DNA of 64,000 nt from Vombatus ursinus (GCF_900497805.2 NW_020940358.1:28190288-28254287); one strand, 5' to 3'. Numbered from the stretch's first letter, positions 44,791 through 56,344 are shown. Program-made: numbers and translations. Notes: a model not told the origin generated them from the sequence alone.

Positions 44791-45285
44791 ATCCCAAGCC
44801 ACTAGAGACCTTTACAGTGAACAAGAAGAGGAGTGGGGTTGGGTTGAAAACTCCATTTTAATTTATCAGTTAATACTAAACTCCTGGCCACAACAAAACA
44901 AGTGTACCAAGCCGCACTGTTTTTACCCTTAAACGTATCTATGTAGTTTATTTCTGTCACTAGGACTAGCGAGGTAACTTTTTACGCTTGACTTCATAAT
45001 TGTTCTCTGAACTTGCATTTCAGAACATCCCTGTCTGATTGTATGGCTGAACCCCCAGTAATGACTGGCTGGCTACATTATTATAGATCAGGTGTAATCT
45101 GAGCCCAATGTTTTAGAGAAAATAAATCAAACTGAAGCCATCTGAGATAGAGAAGGGATGCTAAGCTTTTGCTTGGTACTAACCTCCAGATCAGGTTCAA
45201 GGACAGCAGTGCAGCTGTGAAAATTGAGAACTAGGAAGAAAGTAACAGGAAACAGCTACTTGTGAGTTATTTTGCTGAGACAAAA
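44791..45285. other. Unassigned intron sequence
   Basis: Nothing recognised. Confidence 0.3.
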
Positions 45286-45289
45286 ATCA

Positions 45290-45500
45290 GATACATCTGC
45301 AACTTAGTAGCCATGTGACCTTAGACAGGCCAAGTCATTTCCCTGGGTCTCAGTTTCCTTGTTCTATGATTCTATAAAGTGTTAAAGCTGAAAGGGCCTT
45401 AGAGATCATCTTAGACTACTTCTAATTTTAACAGATGAAGAAACTGAGACCTAAGAAGGGAAATAATTGCCCAGGGTCATGCAGCTGTGCTTATAAGCTC
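45290..45500. repeat. CORE-SINE pieces in opposite orientations
   Basis: Sense piece 45296-45365 ('catgtgaccttagacaggcc') abuts an antisense piece 45370-45490 ('acagatgaagaaactgagac'). Confidence 0.6.
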
Positions 45501-45689
45501 ATATTTATAGAAGTTGAATAAGAACCAAAAATCCATTTAGTTCAGCTGCCTCAAAAAATTAATATTGAGAACAGTAGACTGGACAGATCCACTAATTTCA
45601 ATTACCTCCTTTTTATATCTTAACTATCCTCTGTTATGCCAATAAAGAATAGATTTTTGATATATTTTTAATTAGGCTAAAAATTAATT

Positions 45690-46410
45690 GAGATAAAATT
45701 TTTTAAATGTTATGCACCAACTACATGAAAGGCCCTGAGGATACAGTAGATGAACAACAGTTTCTGCCCTCACTGTGGTTTACATTTTAATAATGGGTGG
45801 GAAGAAGAGAATATGGCATGTACACAAATAAATATACAAAGAAAAATTTGATAAGGACAAAGGCAGTAGCTAGACAAGGTACTGTAAGATGTGAGAAGAG
45901 AGAATACTTTTCATCTGTAGGAATCAAAGAAAGCTTCATGGAGGAGGTAGCAGTGCATTTGAACCTGAAAGAAAGAGAAAGATTTGAACAAAAGAATGAA
46001 GGAATGAACTGTAGGCACGGGGAATAAGTAGTGTGTGCAAACATAGGGAGGTGGGCCAAGATTGGGAAACATCTGGTGGCTCAGTTTAACCTAAATTTAA
46101 AATTCGCAATGGTAGTGATGTGAAAAAAAGACTGGAAAGCTAGGTTGGAGCCACCTGATGGAGGGATATTACCTATCTGTGCCAGACACCATGCCAGGTA
46201 CTGTGCACATAAGACAAAAATGGAATGGTTCCAGTCCTCAAGGAGCAGATGTCCCCCCCCCCGAAGTGTTTGTAGTTTATTCAGTGGGGAGCCCCTGAGC
46301 TTCCCTCTTTTGAGTAGGGAAGTGGCATGGTCAGATTTGTGTATTAATAAGATTAATTTGGCAGCTTGTGGATGGACTGGAGAGAAGAGAGAGTAGAAGC
46401 AATCTTGGGC
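45690..46410 (-). repeat. L2 LINE, antisense
   Basis: 'aaaggccctgaggatacagt', 'cttcatggaggaggtagcag', 'agtggcatggtcagatttgt' and 'gcttgtggatggactggag'. A second antisense L2 3' end lies within (46180-46250) with a C run at about 46253-46262. Confidence 0.75.
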
Positions 46411-46716
46411 AATGTTAACCAGAAGTTAAGAGTAAGAATTGTTTGAGTAAGGCTTTTTGTCCTTTGTTTGTGTCTGGCCCAGTTTAGGGATGACAGGAAC
46501 CACTTATTTGTTGATGATAGATTGGGGACCTTTTTGATTACGATAGATACTAACCTGGCAGTGTCCACTTCTGTTGGCTTCCAGTCATTGGCACAATCTC
46601 TCTTGGGAATCTGTTTTTCCATACTCCTACGTCTACAAGTAGTAACTTTACAAAAAGTAAAATTAAAGAGACGCTGCACTTCCCAGGCTCCTAGTTATGG
46701 TGTTAAGATGAACTGA

Positions 46717-46859
46717 ACAGGGACAGCTCAGTGGTGCAGTGGATAGAGCACTGGCCCTGGACTCAGGAGGACCTGAGTTCAAATCTGGCTTCAGACACAA
46801 AACATTCACTAGTTGTCTGACCCTGGGCAAATCAGTTAACCCCATTGCCTAGCCAAAAA
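46717..46859 (+). repeat. tRNA-derived SINE, full length
   Basis: 'gacagctcagtggtgcagtg' to 'accccattgcctagcc' with an A tail. Perfect duplication AAGATGAACTGA at 46705-46716 and 46860-46871. Confidence 0.95.
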
Positions 46860-46871
46860 AAGATGAACTGA

Positions 46872-47710
46872 GCATACCGACCTATAAGGTGACACTGAGG
46901 CTGAAGATGCAGGATCATAAATTGGAAAAATTATGTGCCTTGTTCAGTTTAACTTTCCATCCTTCTGTACTAACTTCTTTTATTCACAAAGTACAAAAAG
47001 CCTTCATTCATACTGTTAGACCTTTCTGGATTCTCAGATGACCTTCACAAAGCAGGCCAAGGAAAATTCCCATGGTGCCAGGCCACAAAGTTGAGCTTCT
47101 AGGAGTGATAAACTCCTGCATAGCATCTTGCCCCCTTTGTACCCTAACCCAGCTTCCATCAATGGACAAGCTACTTCATTTCTGACTGCCTGCCACCCTC
47201 TCTACCTCTGTACTTTGTACCATTTTCATTTTAAAGCAAGAGGGGGCTGAGAGGAGGTGATGATTTTACTACTCTGGCTCAACTTCATACAATACCTCTC
47301 TTGTAAAATTCATTATGTGCCATTTCCCAGTAACACTGTGTCTATTAAAACCAATCATGAGCTCTTTAAAGAATTAAGTATTAGTTACTAGGCAGGTTAA
47401 CCTTGGGACTGTCACCAGCTGCCATGGATAATATTTTCTTTCATTCATTCATATTTTACTAGTGTATTTATTTTCTTCCACAAATTGTAACATTCCATGA
47501 AACAGTGAAGCATCATGCCTAATGGCAGCACATATACATTGAATAATAATTTACTACTGGGTTTCTGTGAAGAATCTCCCTCAGGAAGCATGCTGGTTGA
47601 ATAAATATGTAATAAAAACCAAATGTCTAATATCGTATATTGTTTTTCCTGGATCTGCTTATTTCATTCTACTTGTATTTGACCAACATCCTACTTGGCT
47701 TGTTTATTTG
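46872..47710. other. Repeat-poor block, possible conserved element at 47390-47640
   Basis: No repeat or exon recognised over more than 800 bases. The TTCATTCATTCAT run is at about 47440. Confidence 0.3.
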
Positions 47711-47714
47711 CAAA

Positions 47715-47930
47715 TATGAAAAGGTGTAGTATGGGGGGAACCACCGAACTGTCCCATGATGAGGGTTCTAGTCTTGGTTCTTTTGTTAAACTGGCTGTGT
47801 GTCTTTTGGCAAGTCAGTCTCCCTGTTTTCATAGAGCCTGTTTTCCTATGTGTAAAATAGGGAGAATCAGACTTAATAATTTCTAAAGCCCCTTATTGTT
47901 CTGTGTCCTCTAGTTTATGTGCCCTTCTAT
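47715..47930 (+). repeat. CORE-SINE, sense
   Basis: 'gggttctagtcttggttctt', 'ggcaagtcagtctccctgtt' and 'atttctaaagccccttattg'. Confidence 0.6.
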
Positions 47931-48244
47931 ATCTGATACTTCATGTTCTGCGGACCCTTCCAACTTTAATATTCTGTCATTCTATGAAGTAGATAAAACT
48001 TGAGGAATATTTTGTTTTGTTTTGTTTTTCAGAAAATGCTATGGCCTTATTGATCTGGCATGATTGTTTGAGACCATTAAACGTCACCACTTAGCCCACC
48101 ATTTAAGTTAAATATTTTAATTTGGTTCACTGCTACTTCATCTAATTGCATTGATTGCAGGGAAATATGCTTTCCTCCTTCCAGCTCTTCTCACAAGGAC
48201 TTGAAATGTGATCGTGCCTCTGAATAAAATCAGTTTGTTTTATC

Positions 48245-48302
48245 AGTCAGCAATAAGTATTAAGTGCCTACTATGTGCCAGGCACTGTGCTAAGTACTGT
48301 TT
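48245..48302 (-). repeat. L2 3' end, antisense
   Basis: 'cagtcagcaataagtattaa' and 'gtgccaggcactgtgctaag'. Confidence 0.8.
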
Positions 48303-48464
48303 AATCAGAGAGACCAGCAATTAGACTTCTGCTAGGCTATACTGTTCTCCCCATCCTCAATCCCAGTCTTCAGAAAGTCCCTTGATAATGACATGAGGAG
48401 CAAATGAGTACTAGCTTTCCATCCAGTACCAAAAAAAAGACTCTCTGAAGCTCTTCATGATAGA

Positions 48465-48690
48465 TAGCATCTTAAAATTTCCAAGCTCTAAGGGACCTTA
48501 GAGGTCATTTAGCCTAAATCTCATGTGAATCTTATCTATATCATCTGTAACTAGTGTTCATTCATTCCTCACTTAAAGACCTTCAATGATGGGGCATTTA
48601 CTATCTCATAAAAAAGCTCATTCCATTTGTCAGCTTGTCCTAAGGTTAAGCCAAATTTTATTTCCATGGAACTTAACCTGTTTGATCCTA
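48465..48690 (-). repeat. L3-like 3' end, antisense
   Basis: 'ctaagggaccttagaggtca', 'ttcaatgatggggcatttac' and 'ctcattccatttgtcagc'. Confidence 0.5.
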
Positions 48691-48714
48691 TTTCTATCTT
48701 CTTTTTACATTCTA

Positions 48715-48880
48715 CAATACAAGGATTCTAGGTCTCCCAGACTAAGACGAGTCAAAAAATGTGAACACCAAAATGCAAGAAAGGATACAAGAAAACCTTT
48801 CAGAATTAAGACTTATTCTGTTTGTTCCAGAAAGTAGAACTAGGACTCATGGGAAGAAGTTACAAGGAAATATAACCAGA
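48715..48880 (+). repeat. Fragment shared with the L1/HAL1-like element at 50.6 kb
   Basis: 'aggtctcccagactaagac', 'gaacaccaaaatgcaag' and 'gatacaagaaaacc' match 50606-50690 closely. Confidence 0.6.
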
Positions 48881-49199
48881 TTATAAATTCTACTATCACC
48901 TGGGAGTGGGAAGATCTTTTTTTATTTCTTTTTAAATGTTTAATTAATGCTTTTTTACATCATTTTTACTTCCCAAGTGTTGCCTCTCCCCAGAACCTTT
49001 CCTAACCTAACAAATACATATTATCAAGCAAAAAAAAAATCAGTATAATTTTTAACAATATATATCTCATCTTACACCTGCATTCCAACATTTCTCTGCT
49101 GAGAAGCAGGAGGCATGCTTCACTCTCAGTATTTTAAATCTATGATTGGACACTATATATCACAGTTCTGAAGTCTTTCAATGTTGACTTCCTTTATAT

Positions 49200-49310
49200 C
49201 AATTAACCAACAAGTATTTATTAAGTGCTTACTATGTGCCAGGCACTGTGTGCTAAATGTTTGGAATACAAAAAGGAAAAATCTGTCCCTCAAAGAATTT
49301 GCATACAATA
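49200..49310 (-). repeat. L2 3' end, antisense
   Basis: 'aagtatttattaagtgctta' and 'gtgccaggcactgtgtgct'. Confidence 0.8.
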
Positions 49311-49424
49311 GACTTGGACCACTGTATACCAGGACTTTTATCCCCTTTTAAATTAAGCATTCATCCTTCAATTTGTCTCTTATTAAGGAGAAACATTATT
49401 GTGGTCATGATATAAATTGTTCTT

Positions 49425-50985
49425 CTGGATTTTTGGTCACATGACCAAAAAGATGGAGGACTAAACATTCTCTCCAATTATCATTACCTCTCAGAACTCT
49501 CCAAAATGATAGATATCAGCAAGAGGTAACTATCTGTCTTTACAGTCTAAGACACCAAGAACCCTAATGAGGTAACCCAAAGAACTAACAGCAGGAAAGG
49601 CTAATCCCTAATGTGCTTAGTCATCACTCCCTCTCCTGCCAACCGCCATAATGGCAGGAAGGCATAGCCTTACCCACCATCTTGTTCTCTGGAATCTATT
49701 CAGCAATTTCCTTGTTGCTGCATTCTCTGCCAGCTAATACAGCATCAACCACCCCCATCCCCACCAATCTCCCTGCTCTCATTCTACCATTCTGAGACAA
49801 TAAACAACAAAAGTCAACTTTACCCACCCCTCCTGTGGCAGAAGTGGAGGTGCAGGAAAGAAGAGAAGCTTGTTTGTGCTACCTGGAGTGGCGAGAAATC
49901 AGCATGTGTGTGGAGGTCCAGCAGGCCTGAAGGAAAAGGGACTAACATTTAGCTAAAACCAGTTCTATCTCTCCAGCATTAGAGGCGGCTGAGATAGCTA
50001 TGAAGTCTAGCCCTTGAGGGAACCATCGTCAAAAAGGAAGGAGTTAGAAAGTGGGTACAAGAGAAGTATGAAGAAAAAAGACTGTGATTACCAAAGATCT
50101 CAGGGGAAAGGAAACTCAGGTAAAGACCTTGAACACAGATAAACTAAAAAGGAAGGTAGTAATAACAGAAGGGAATAACTGAAGGCCTCCGGATCATCTA
50201 AATGAGTCCAATCACATCGGACTAAATATTGCAGGACAAGCAAAATGAATCAACACTTGATGAGTCAGAGGAGCCTATGGATTCCCAAGGTGAGCATTGA
50301 ACTGCAGCAGTGTGTTCCCAAATGGTTCAAGAGAGAAATAAGAATCATGATAGTAGAATTTAAGGCCTTTACATAAGAAATAATTGGCCAAAAAAAAGCC
50401 AAAACCCTATTGAATCTGTGGTGGCAAATCTCAGCAGAGAAACAAGAGAGAGAACAATTGATCGGGGAACACAAATACACAGAAGCAAAGGATGATATGA
50501 AAGAAGAAAAGCAAAAAAGCAGTAATGTTAAAAGAAAACATGATCTTTGTACAAGTAAAGCATATTGATCTCAAAAACAGGATGAACAGAGACAACTTAA
50601 GGATTTATAGGTCTCCCAGAATAACACAAGTCAAAAAACCTCAACACCAAAATTCAAGAAATGATACAAGAAAACTTCTCAGAATTTCTGGACACAGGAA
50701 ACAGTGCCAATCAAAAGCATCCACAGATCTAAGGAGTGGGGACGAGGTAGAGGGAGATGCCTATGCTGCAAATTCCAAAACACATAGTAGTTAGATTTCA
50801 CAATCCCAATGTCAGTCAACAAATTCTGCAAGCAACCAGGAGAAACATTTTCAAATATAAAGGAAAAAAAATTCAAATAATATCAGACTGTTCTAAAGAA
50901 GATTAGAATGGGAAATTTTGTTCTGAAGAAGGAATGAGCTTAACGTAGAAACCAAGGTGACATATTTTGCAAACTGGAGCCTAAA
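49425..50985 (+). repeat. L1/HAL1-like element, 5' UTR and ORF1-like region, sense
   Basis: Starts near 'gaccaaaaagatggaggac', typical of marsupial L1 5' UTRs, and later reads IQEMIQENFSEFL (about 50655-50693), like the L1 ORF1 C-terminal half. No ORF2-like sequence follows, so a HAL1-type (ORF1-only) element is possible. Confidence 0.5.
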
Positions 50986-51119
50986 TCCTCAATGAAACTT
51001 GTTCTGGTTCTGTTTACATTAGGTCAGTTCATATAAAACTTCCCAAGTTTCTTGGAATTCTTCATATTTATTCACATCAGTACAATATTATTTCCATTAT
51101 ATTCATGTAGCACAATTTC

Positions 51120-51232
51120 ATAAAATCATAGATTTAGAGCTGAAAAGAGACCTTAGATATCATCAAGTCCTACCCTCTCATTTTACAGATAAGCAAAATG
51201 AGGCACACAGAGGTGAAAGGACTCGCTCATTC
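51120..51232 (-). repeat. CORE-SINE, antisense
   Basis: 'aaaatcatagatttagagct', 'cattttacagataagcaaaa'. Confidence 0.8.
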
Positions 51233-51293
51233 TCCATTTGATGGCCACCTAATTTCCTTCCAGTTCTTTGCTCCTGACAAAAGTGCTACTATA

Positions 51294-51359
51294 CACTTAC
51301 TAGCTGTTTGACTCTGGGCAAGTCACTTAACCCCATTGCCTAGGCCCCCCCCCCCCAAA
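51294..51359 (+). repeat. 5'-truncated tRNA SINE
   Basis: Only the 3' part (cacttactagctgtttgac to a C run and A tail). Flanked by aaagtgctactata (51280-51293) and aaagtactactata (51360-51373), so it inserted already truncated. Confidence 0.9.
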
Positions 51360-51425
51360 AAAGTACTACTATAAACATATATGTACATATGTATGTGTAG
51401 TACCTTTCCCTCAGTCTTTGACCTC

Positions 51426-52111
51426 TGAGAAGATTAAATTGATTCTGTATCTTTTCTTATTGATCCTATTTACAATTAATTGATTTTGTCCTATAACTAA
51501 GTTATGGTTCTTTGTCTCTGAACTTAGTTCAGAAATTCAGCTGGTCTGTAAATAGAGTTAAAATTAGAAATCCAGTTCTCTTGCTAATCACTGTTCTGTT
51601 CTTGCCTCAAGGGAATCTGTTATCCTTGAGGGATTTGGTGGACTCCAGGGATTCTGATCTGGTATCTTTATACCACCAAGCTATTCTTCAAGGATGTCTG
51701 GTTTGCTATCCAACAAGGCCAGGTCCACTATTTCTAATCTTGCAGGTAGACTCAAACAATGAATATTTCTTAGTCACAGAAGGGAAAGAGAGGGTTGTTC
51801 CCAGCCCCTTGTTCCTAATTTTCAGCTAATCATATTGTCCCTCATGCCTCAGCTCTGTAAGCAGTCATGTTGTCCTCACCCCCATGATGTCTCCGATCCT
51901 GTAACTAATTCTGTTATTTCCTCATCTGCCCTGTTCTCTTCTTTGTTCCTTGCTTATAAAAAGGAACTGTACCTTCAGTTCAGGGTCTTTTGGCTAACTG
52001 AGGCAGTCATTAGATCCAATTTATTACCAAATTTGAGCCCTGATTATAAACTGTTTTCTTGCTTGGAGAATACATGCCTCAGTCTACCTTTGTTGGATTT
52101 TACTTTTGACA
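51426..52111 (+). mobile_element. Solo LTR of an endogenous retrovirus, inside L1
   Basis: A 686-base block beginning TGAGAAG and ending TTTTGACA, flanked by the 4-base duplication CCTC (51422-51425, 52112-52115). It carries a TATA-like TATAAAAA at 51955-51962, about 150 bases from the 3' end, as expected of U3 followed by R-U5 in + orientation. Removing it restores the antisense L1 reading. No internal retroviral sequence. Not related by eye to the LTR at 11.9 kb. Confidence 0.75.
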
Positions 52112-52431
52112 CCTCCTAGGAGTATATGCCTAGTAGTGGTGTCTCTGGTTTAAAGGAGCATTTTTTTGTATAATTTCAAATTGTTTTCCAGAATTGTGGG
52201 GTCATTTGACAACTCTACTCACATTGTGTTGGTGTGTCTATCTTCTAACTGTTCTTCTAATGTTTACCATTTTTGTCTTTTGCCATCTTTGCCAATACGA
52301 TGGATGTGAGGTGAAATATTAGAATTATTTAAATTTTCATTTCTCTTATTAATAATTTCAAGTATTTTTTCCATGTAGTTATTTATGACTTATATTTTCT
52401 TCTTTTGAAAACTGCCTATAAAAAATCCACC

Positions 52432-52676
52432 TAGGCAGCTAGGTGGTCCAGTGGGTAGACCACTGGGCCTGTAGTCAAGAAGACCTAAGTTCAAATACAG
52501 CCTTAGACACTTTCTAGCTTTGTGACCCTGGGCAAGTCATTTAACCTCAGTCTGCCTCAGTTTCCTTGGTTGCAAAATGGCACCTGCCTACCAGGATTGT
52601 TGAGGATCAGGTGAGATATTATTTGTAAAGCACTTAGTATAGTGTCTGACACATAATATAGATATATGAGACACAT
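52432..52676 (+). repeat. Mar1 CORE-SINE, sense
   Basis: 'ggcagctaggtggtccagtg', 'gaccctgggcaagtcattta', 'tctgcctcagtttccttgg' and 'tttgtaaagcacttagtata'. Confidence 0.88.
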
Positions 52677-52984
52677 AATGAATACTTATTTCCTTTCTTT
52701 TGGCCATATTTTCTGGCAAGTGTTTTTTGTTCTCACATTATTTCTATCAGTTTGCTCCATGTCTTGAATATCATGGCTTTATCCAGAATATTTGCTACAA
52801 ACTTTTTTTTTTTCAATTAACTGCCTTACTAATTCTAACTTAGTTGATTCAGAATTAGGCATTATTTCCTATAAGATTCTTGACCTTTTGTTCTTAGGAG
52901 GGGCTTTGTTCACCGTCCACCTTAACTATATAGTTCTTTGGTAACTTCTTTCCCCTACGTAAGACTGTCCTTATTGTTAATTTT

Positions 52985-53190
52985 CCACAGAATCAGAAAT
53001 ATTAGAGCTGAAAAGTACCTTCAGATATAGAACCTAGGTTGTTAGATCTGGAAGGAATATACTAAACATAGACTATTAAACCTTAGAGACCATCCAATCC
53101 AGCCCCTTATTTTATAGGAAACTCTGAAAGGAAGGGAAGTTGCACACCTGGCTAATGTCAGAGTCAGGACTAGACCCCAGGTCTCCCAAT
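52985..53190 (-). repeat. CORE-SINE, antisense
   Basis: 'aatattagagctgaaaagta', 'catccaatccagccccttat' and 'ctagaccccaggtctccc'. Confidence 0.65.
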
Positions 53191-53224
53191 AAATTAACTT
53201 GTCATTAGTTCACACTTCCTCACT

Positions 53225-53600
53225 CACAAAATAGAGTAAACACTGTACAGAAATGATTTATGATGATGGTAACTCATTTGTTTTCCAGTCTTGGAAGGTC
53301 ATGCTTATATTTATGATTTTAATTAATTCATTGTTGTCTTCACTTTTAATTCTGCACTTTAACCAAACCAAAGTCTTTGGAGGCTGTGAATTGATGTATG
53401 ACAGAATTAATCTTCTTGTCTTCTCTGTGCTTGGGGAATAAATTTCTACTGTAGTTTGTGGATTGAAAAATAACATTGTCTCGCTGTTGAAGCTTAGATG
53501 GGAATTAGGGGCTTTAAGAAACATTTGTTAAGTTGAGTTGGAAAAAAGTTTACCAAGTAATGTTCAGAGAAAATCAACTCTTCACTTTTGGCCTTTTTTT
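53225..53600. other. Repeat-free block
   Basis: No repeat recognised. An 88-codon minus frame (53258-53524) has no known motif. Candidate constrained sequence only. Confidence 0.3.
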
Positions 53601-53664
53601 TTTTTTCCAGCTCTCTTGGGGTAAATCATACAAATTAGCTGTCCTATTTAGAAGGCAGATGAAG

Positions 53665-53795
53665 TACATTACAGTATAAGGCAAAGATCATTGGGCTTAG
53701 CATCCAAAGACTGGCTTCAGGTTCCATCTCTGACATTAGCCATGTGACTCTGGGCAAGATACCATCCTTCTCTTGATGCGAGTTTCCCCATCTGT
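53665..53795 (+). repeat. MIR, sense
   Basis: 'gcttcaggttccatctctga' and 'catgtgactctgggcaagat'. Confidence 0.6.
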
Positions 53796-53808
53796 AAAAT
53801 CATAGATT

Positions 53809-53965
53809 TTTTTTTTTTTTTTTTTTTTTGGTGAGGCAGTTGGGGTTAAGTGACTTGTCCAGAGTCACATAGCTAGTAAATGTTATGTGTCTGAGGCCAG
53901 ATTTGAACTCAGGTCCTCCTGACTCCAAGGCCAGCATTCTATCCACTGCTCCACTTAGCTGCCCC
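53809..53965 (-). repeat. tRNA-derived SINE, full length
   Basis: Long T run to 'ccacttagctgcccc'. Perfect duplication AAAATCATAGATT at 53796-53808 and 53966-53978. Confidence 0.95.
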
Positions 53966-53979
53966 AAAATCATAGATTC

Positions 53980-54130
53980 TTAGAATGTAGCACTGGAAGG
54001 ACCGTTAGAGATTATCTAATACTACCTCATTTTATAAAAGAGGAAACATTCATAAAGGAAAAGTGACTTGCCCAAGATTGGGCTAGATCTCCAAAATCCT
54101 TTCTGGCTTTATGATTCTATGATTCTGTAG
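53980..54130 (-). repeat. CORE-SINE pieces
   Basis: 'agaatgtagcactggaagga' and 'aagtgacttgcccaagattg', then 'ctggctttatgattctatg'. Confidence 0.55.
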
Positions 54131-54648
54131 TTTCCCCTTATCTTTCATTATATAGGACTGCAAGGGAAGACTTGTTACCATGAAAAAAGGTAAATAGAAC
54201 CAGAGTGAGCTTTCTGGCTAACTGGCAAAGGCAGACGTCTAGTTATTGTACAAAGGCAGTATGAAAGGAGCTTGTGTCCCTTTTAAGAATAGTATCTGCT
54301 GTTCAGTTAGTTAGCAGGATGCCTGCCTCCACAATAATTCCCCCCAATGAGGGAATTAGAAGGTCCTGAAATAAAACAGTATTTGACCAAGTCCATCTTA
54401 CTTGGGACCTACTTCATCCAAGGAACACGTCTTTGTTCAGTCTTCACTTGGTTCTGAATTAATGTGGGTAGCTCTGCTGTTATTTCTTGTCACCAGGTAA
54501 TGCTAAGTAAGTGTCTTTCCCTTTTCTGTGCCACATTTTAGTTAACTTGATGTCCTGATAAGCCTGTCGTTACCATCCTCCTGGATTTTTGCCACCTACT
54601 AGGTCTCCCTACCTTCATTCTCTCTCCTCTCTAATCCACTGAAGAATC
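54131..54648. other. Unassigned intron sequence
   Basis: Nothing recognised. Confidence 0.3.
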
Positions 54649-54649
54649 A

Positions 54650-54722
54650 GTGTGGTGTGCTAGAAGAGCACCTGATTTGGAGTCGGAAGACTTGGATTCT
54701 ATCTCTTGTGTCCTTCACATGC
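54650..54722 (+). repeat. CORE-SINE 5' fragment, sense
   Basis: 'gtgtgctagaagagcacctg' and 'ggagtcggaagacttggatt'. Confidence 0.65.
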
Positions 54723-54734
54723 TGCCAAACTTCT

Positions 54735-55315
54735 TTATGCATAGATTTGTTTATACTCATCCTATATTCAAAAACTTTCAATAGATTCCTTTTGCCTATA
54801 AATTAAAACTCAGATTCTCTACCATGGCATTCATAATCTGGCTTCACCATCCCTTTCCAGCCTTATCTCATACTATTTTTTCTCAACCAATTCTGTTTCT
54901 GGCAAAATTGGACTATTTGAAATAAATGAAATATTTGCCCTGGGCATTCTTGTCTCTGTGCCCTGCCCTCGTTCACATTCTATGTATCCTGTACCTAGAA
55001 TGCAGATCCTCTACTCCACCATACATCTGTAGGATATCCTTCCCATTCTTTAAAGCCCAACTCAGATGCCACCTCCACCAAGAAACCCTCCCTACAATTC
55101 TCCTTCTTCTGCTAGACCTCACATAGCCTTTTGTGTCCCTCTTATTCATTTACATTATGTTATTTTAGATTAGAATTATTTACATCTCTGCCATAACCCT
55201 CTACTAGAATGTAAACTCCATGATGACAGGGATCTAGTTTTAACTGAACTTTGTTAAATCCTCTGGTGCCTAGTTCTGTACATCTAGTAAATGGTTTGGG
55301 TTCTTAATTTAATTA
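54735..55315 (+). repeat. L2 3' part, sense
   Basis: 'cattcataatctggcttcac', 'tttaaagcccaactcagatg', 'ccaccaagaaaccctcccta' and 'gtaaactccatgatgacagg'. Confidence 0.85.
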
Positions 55316-55403
55316 AAGGGTAGAGAAAAAAGAAGTAGTCAGAGGTGGAAGAATCAGGCATAGGTGATGCAGAATGCCCAGTAACTTTCTTTAAATAGAC
55401 CTA

Positions 55404-55467
55404 GACCACTGTGTAACAGGCACCTTATCCTTCTTTAAATTAGTCATTCATCCTTCAATTTGTATTA
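55404..55467. repeat. Short dispersed repeat shared with 49313-49385
   Basis: Both contain 'gaccactgt', 'ttaaatta' and 'cattcatccttcaatttgt' in order. Family unknown, possibly part of the neighbouring L1s. Confidence 0.5.
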
Positions 55468-55469
55468 TT

Positions 55470-56025
55470 CTTTGTCATATCTTTTATTTTTATGTCACCT
55501 TTATTTCTCAGTAATATTCTTCCCCCTTCCTCCCTACAGTGAGCCATCCCTTGTAAAAAAAATTTTTTGAGTTAAAAAAAAAAAAGCACTTCAGCATAAC
55601 CAAACAACATATCAACTAGGTCTAGCAGTGTAAGCATTATTCTACACTCATAGTCCTTCATCTCACCAAAGCGGGGCAGGGTGGGGGGAATGTATTTTTT
55701 ATGGTGCCAAGCTTCTTGGTCATTATAATTAGGACATTCATTTTTTTCTTTATATTTACATTGCTGTAGTCATGTATATTATTTTCCTATTCAACTTCAT
55801 TCTGTATCAGTTCATATAAATCATCCCATTCTTCTCTGAGTACTTCATATTCATCATTTCTACAGGCTATCATTTTTAATATATTCATATGCCATAATTT
55901 TTTTAAGCACATTCCCAGTCATTATTTTCAGTTCTTTGCTACTATAACAGATGCTACTCTGAATATTTTTAAGGCTGTAAGACCTTTCCTTTTGTCACTG
56001 ATGTCCTTGGAGCAAAGTTTAATCA
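55470..56025 (-). repeat. L1 3' region, antisense
   Basis: 'agtgagccatcccttgtaaa', 'agcataaccaaacaacatat', 'cagttctttgctactataac' and 'gatgtccttggagcaaag'. Confidence 0.8.
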
Positions 56026-56134
56026 CAGGAGCTTTGTTTTTCTGACACCCATCCATTCTTATTACAATCAAAAAAGTATCGAAGCCTAGAGGGTTTATAA
56101 TGTCTTTGTTTATCTGGTGGGTATTGAGTCTAGC

Positions 56135-56333
56135 AGGGTGGTGAAGTGGGAAGTGCAGTGCATGTATTTGAAGTCAGAAGACTTGGGTTTGAATGCCAGT
56201 GCCCATGCTCCGTGTAACCCTAGACAAGTTATTTCTTTCTGTCTTTAAAACAAGAGGTTTGAATGCCGTGGTCTTCTTTTTTTTTAGCTCCCTTCCAGAT
56301 GTAGATTCTGTGATTTGATGTGGCTCTATGTTG
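56135..56333 (+). repeat. CORE-SINE abutting the STK4 last-exon acceptor
   Basis: Sense: 'gtggtgaagtgggaagtgca', 'gaagtcagaagacttgggtt', 'taaccctagacaagttattt' and the 3' end 'cccttccagatgtagattct'. The exon starts at 56345, so the normal branch-point window (about 18-40 bases upstream) lies in SINE-derived sequence. Confidence 0.75.
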
Positions 56334-56344
56334 TTCTCCCCTAG

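Larger units (their letters stand above)
48915..52960 (-). repeat. L1, antisense, split into several parts by later insertions
   Basis: Parts: about 48915-49195 (3' end), about 51000-51425 ('agttctttgctcctgac') and 52116-52430 ('gcctagtagtggtgtctctg', 'tttccagaattgtggggtc'), then probably 52680-52960. They are separated by an L2 3' end, a plus-strand L1/HAL1-like element, a SINE, a CORE-SINE and a solo LTR. That one original L1 explains all parts is inference from order and orientation. Confidence 0.6.
5468..56344 (+). other. STK4: Last intron of STK4 (50,877 bases)
   Basis: Bounded by a consensus gtaagt donor and a ctag acceptor, phase 0. The intron is filled mainly by transposable elements, listed separately. 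Readthrough of the donor would add 38 codons (from VSKFAFTR) before a TAG at 5579 and would lose the whole SARAH domain. No additional STK4-like exon was found inside. Confidence 0.95.

Noticed and set aside
51512-51829. 105-codon frame
   Set aside because: It falls inside the solo LTR and has no similarity to a known protein.
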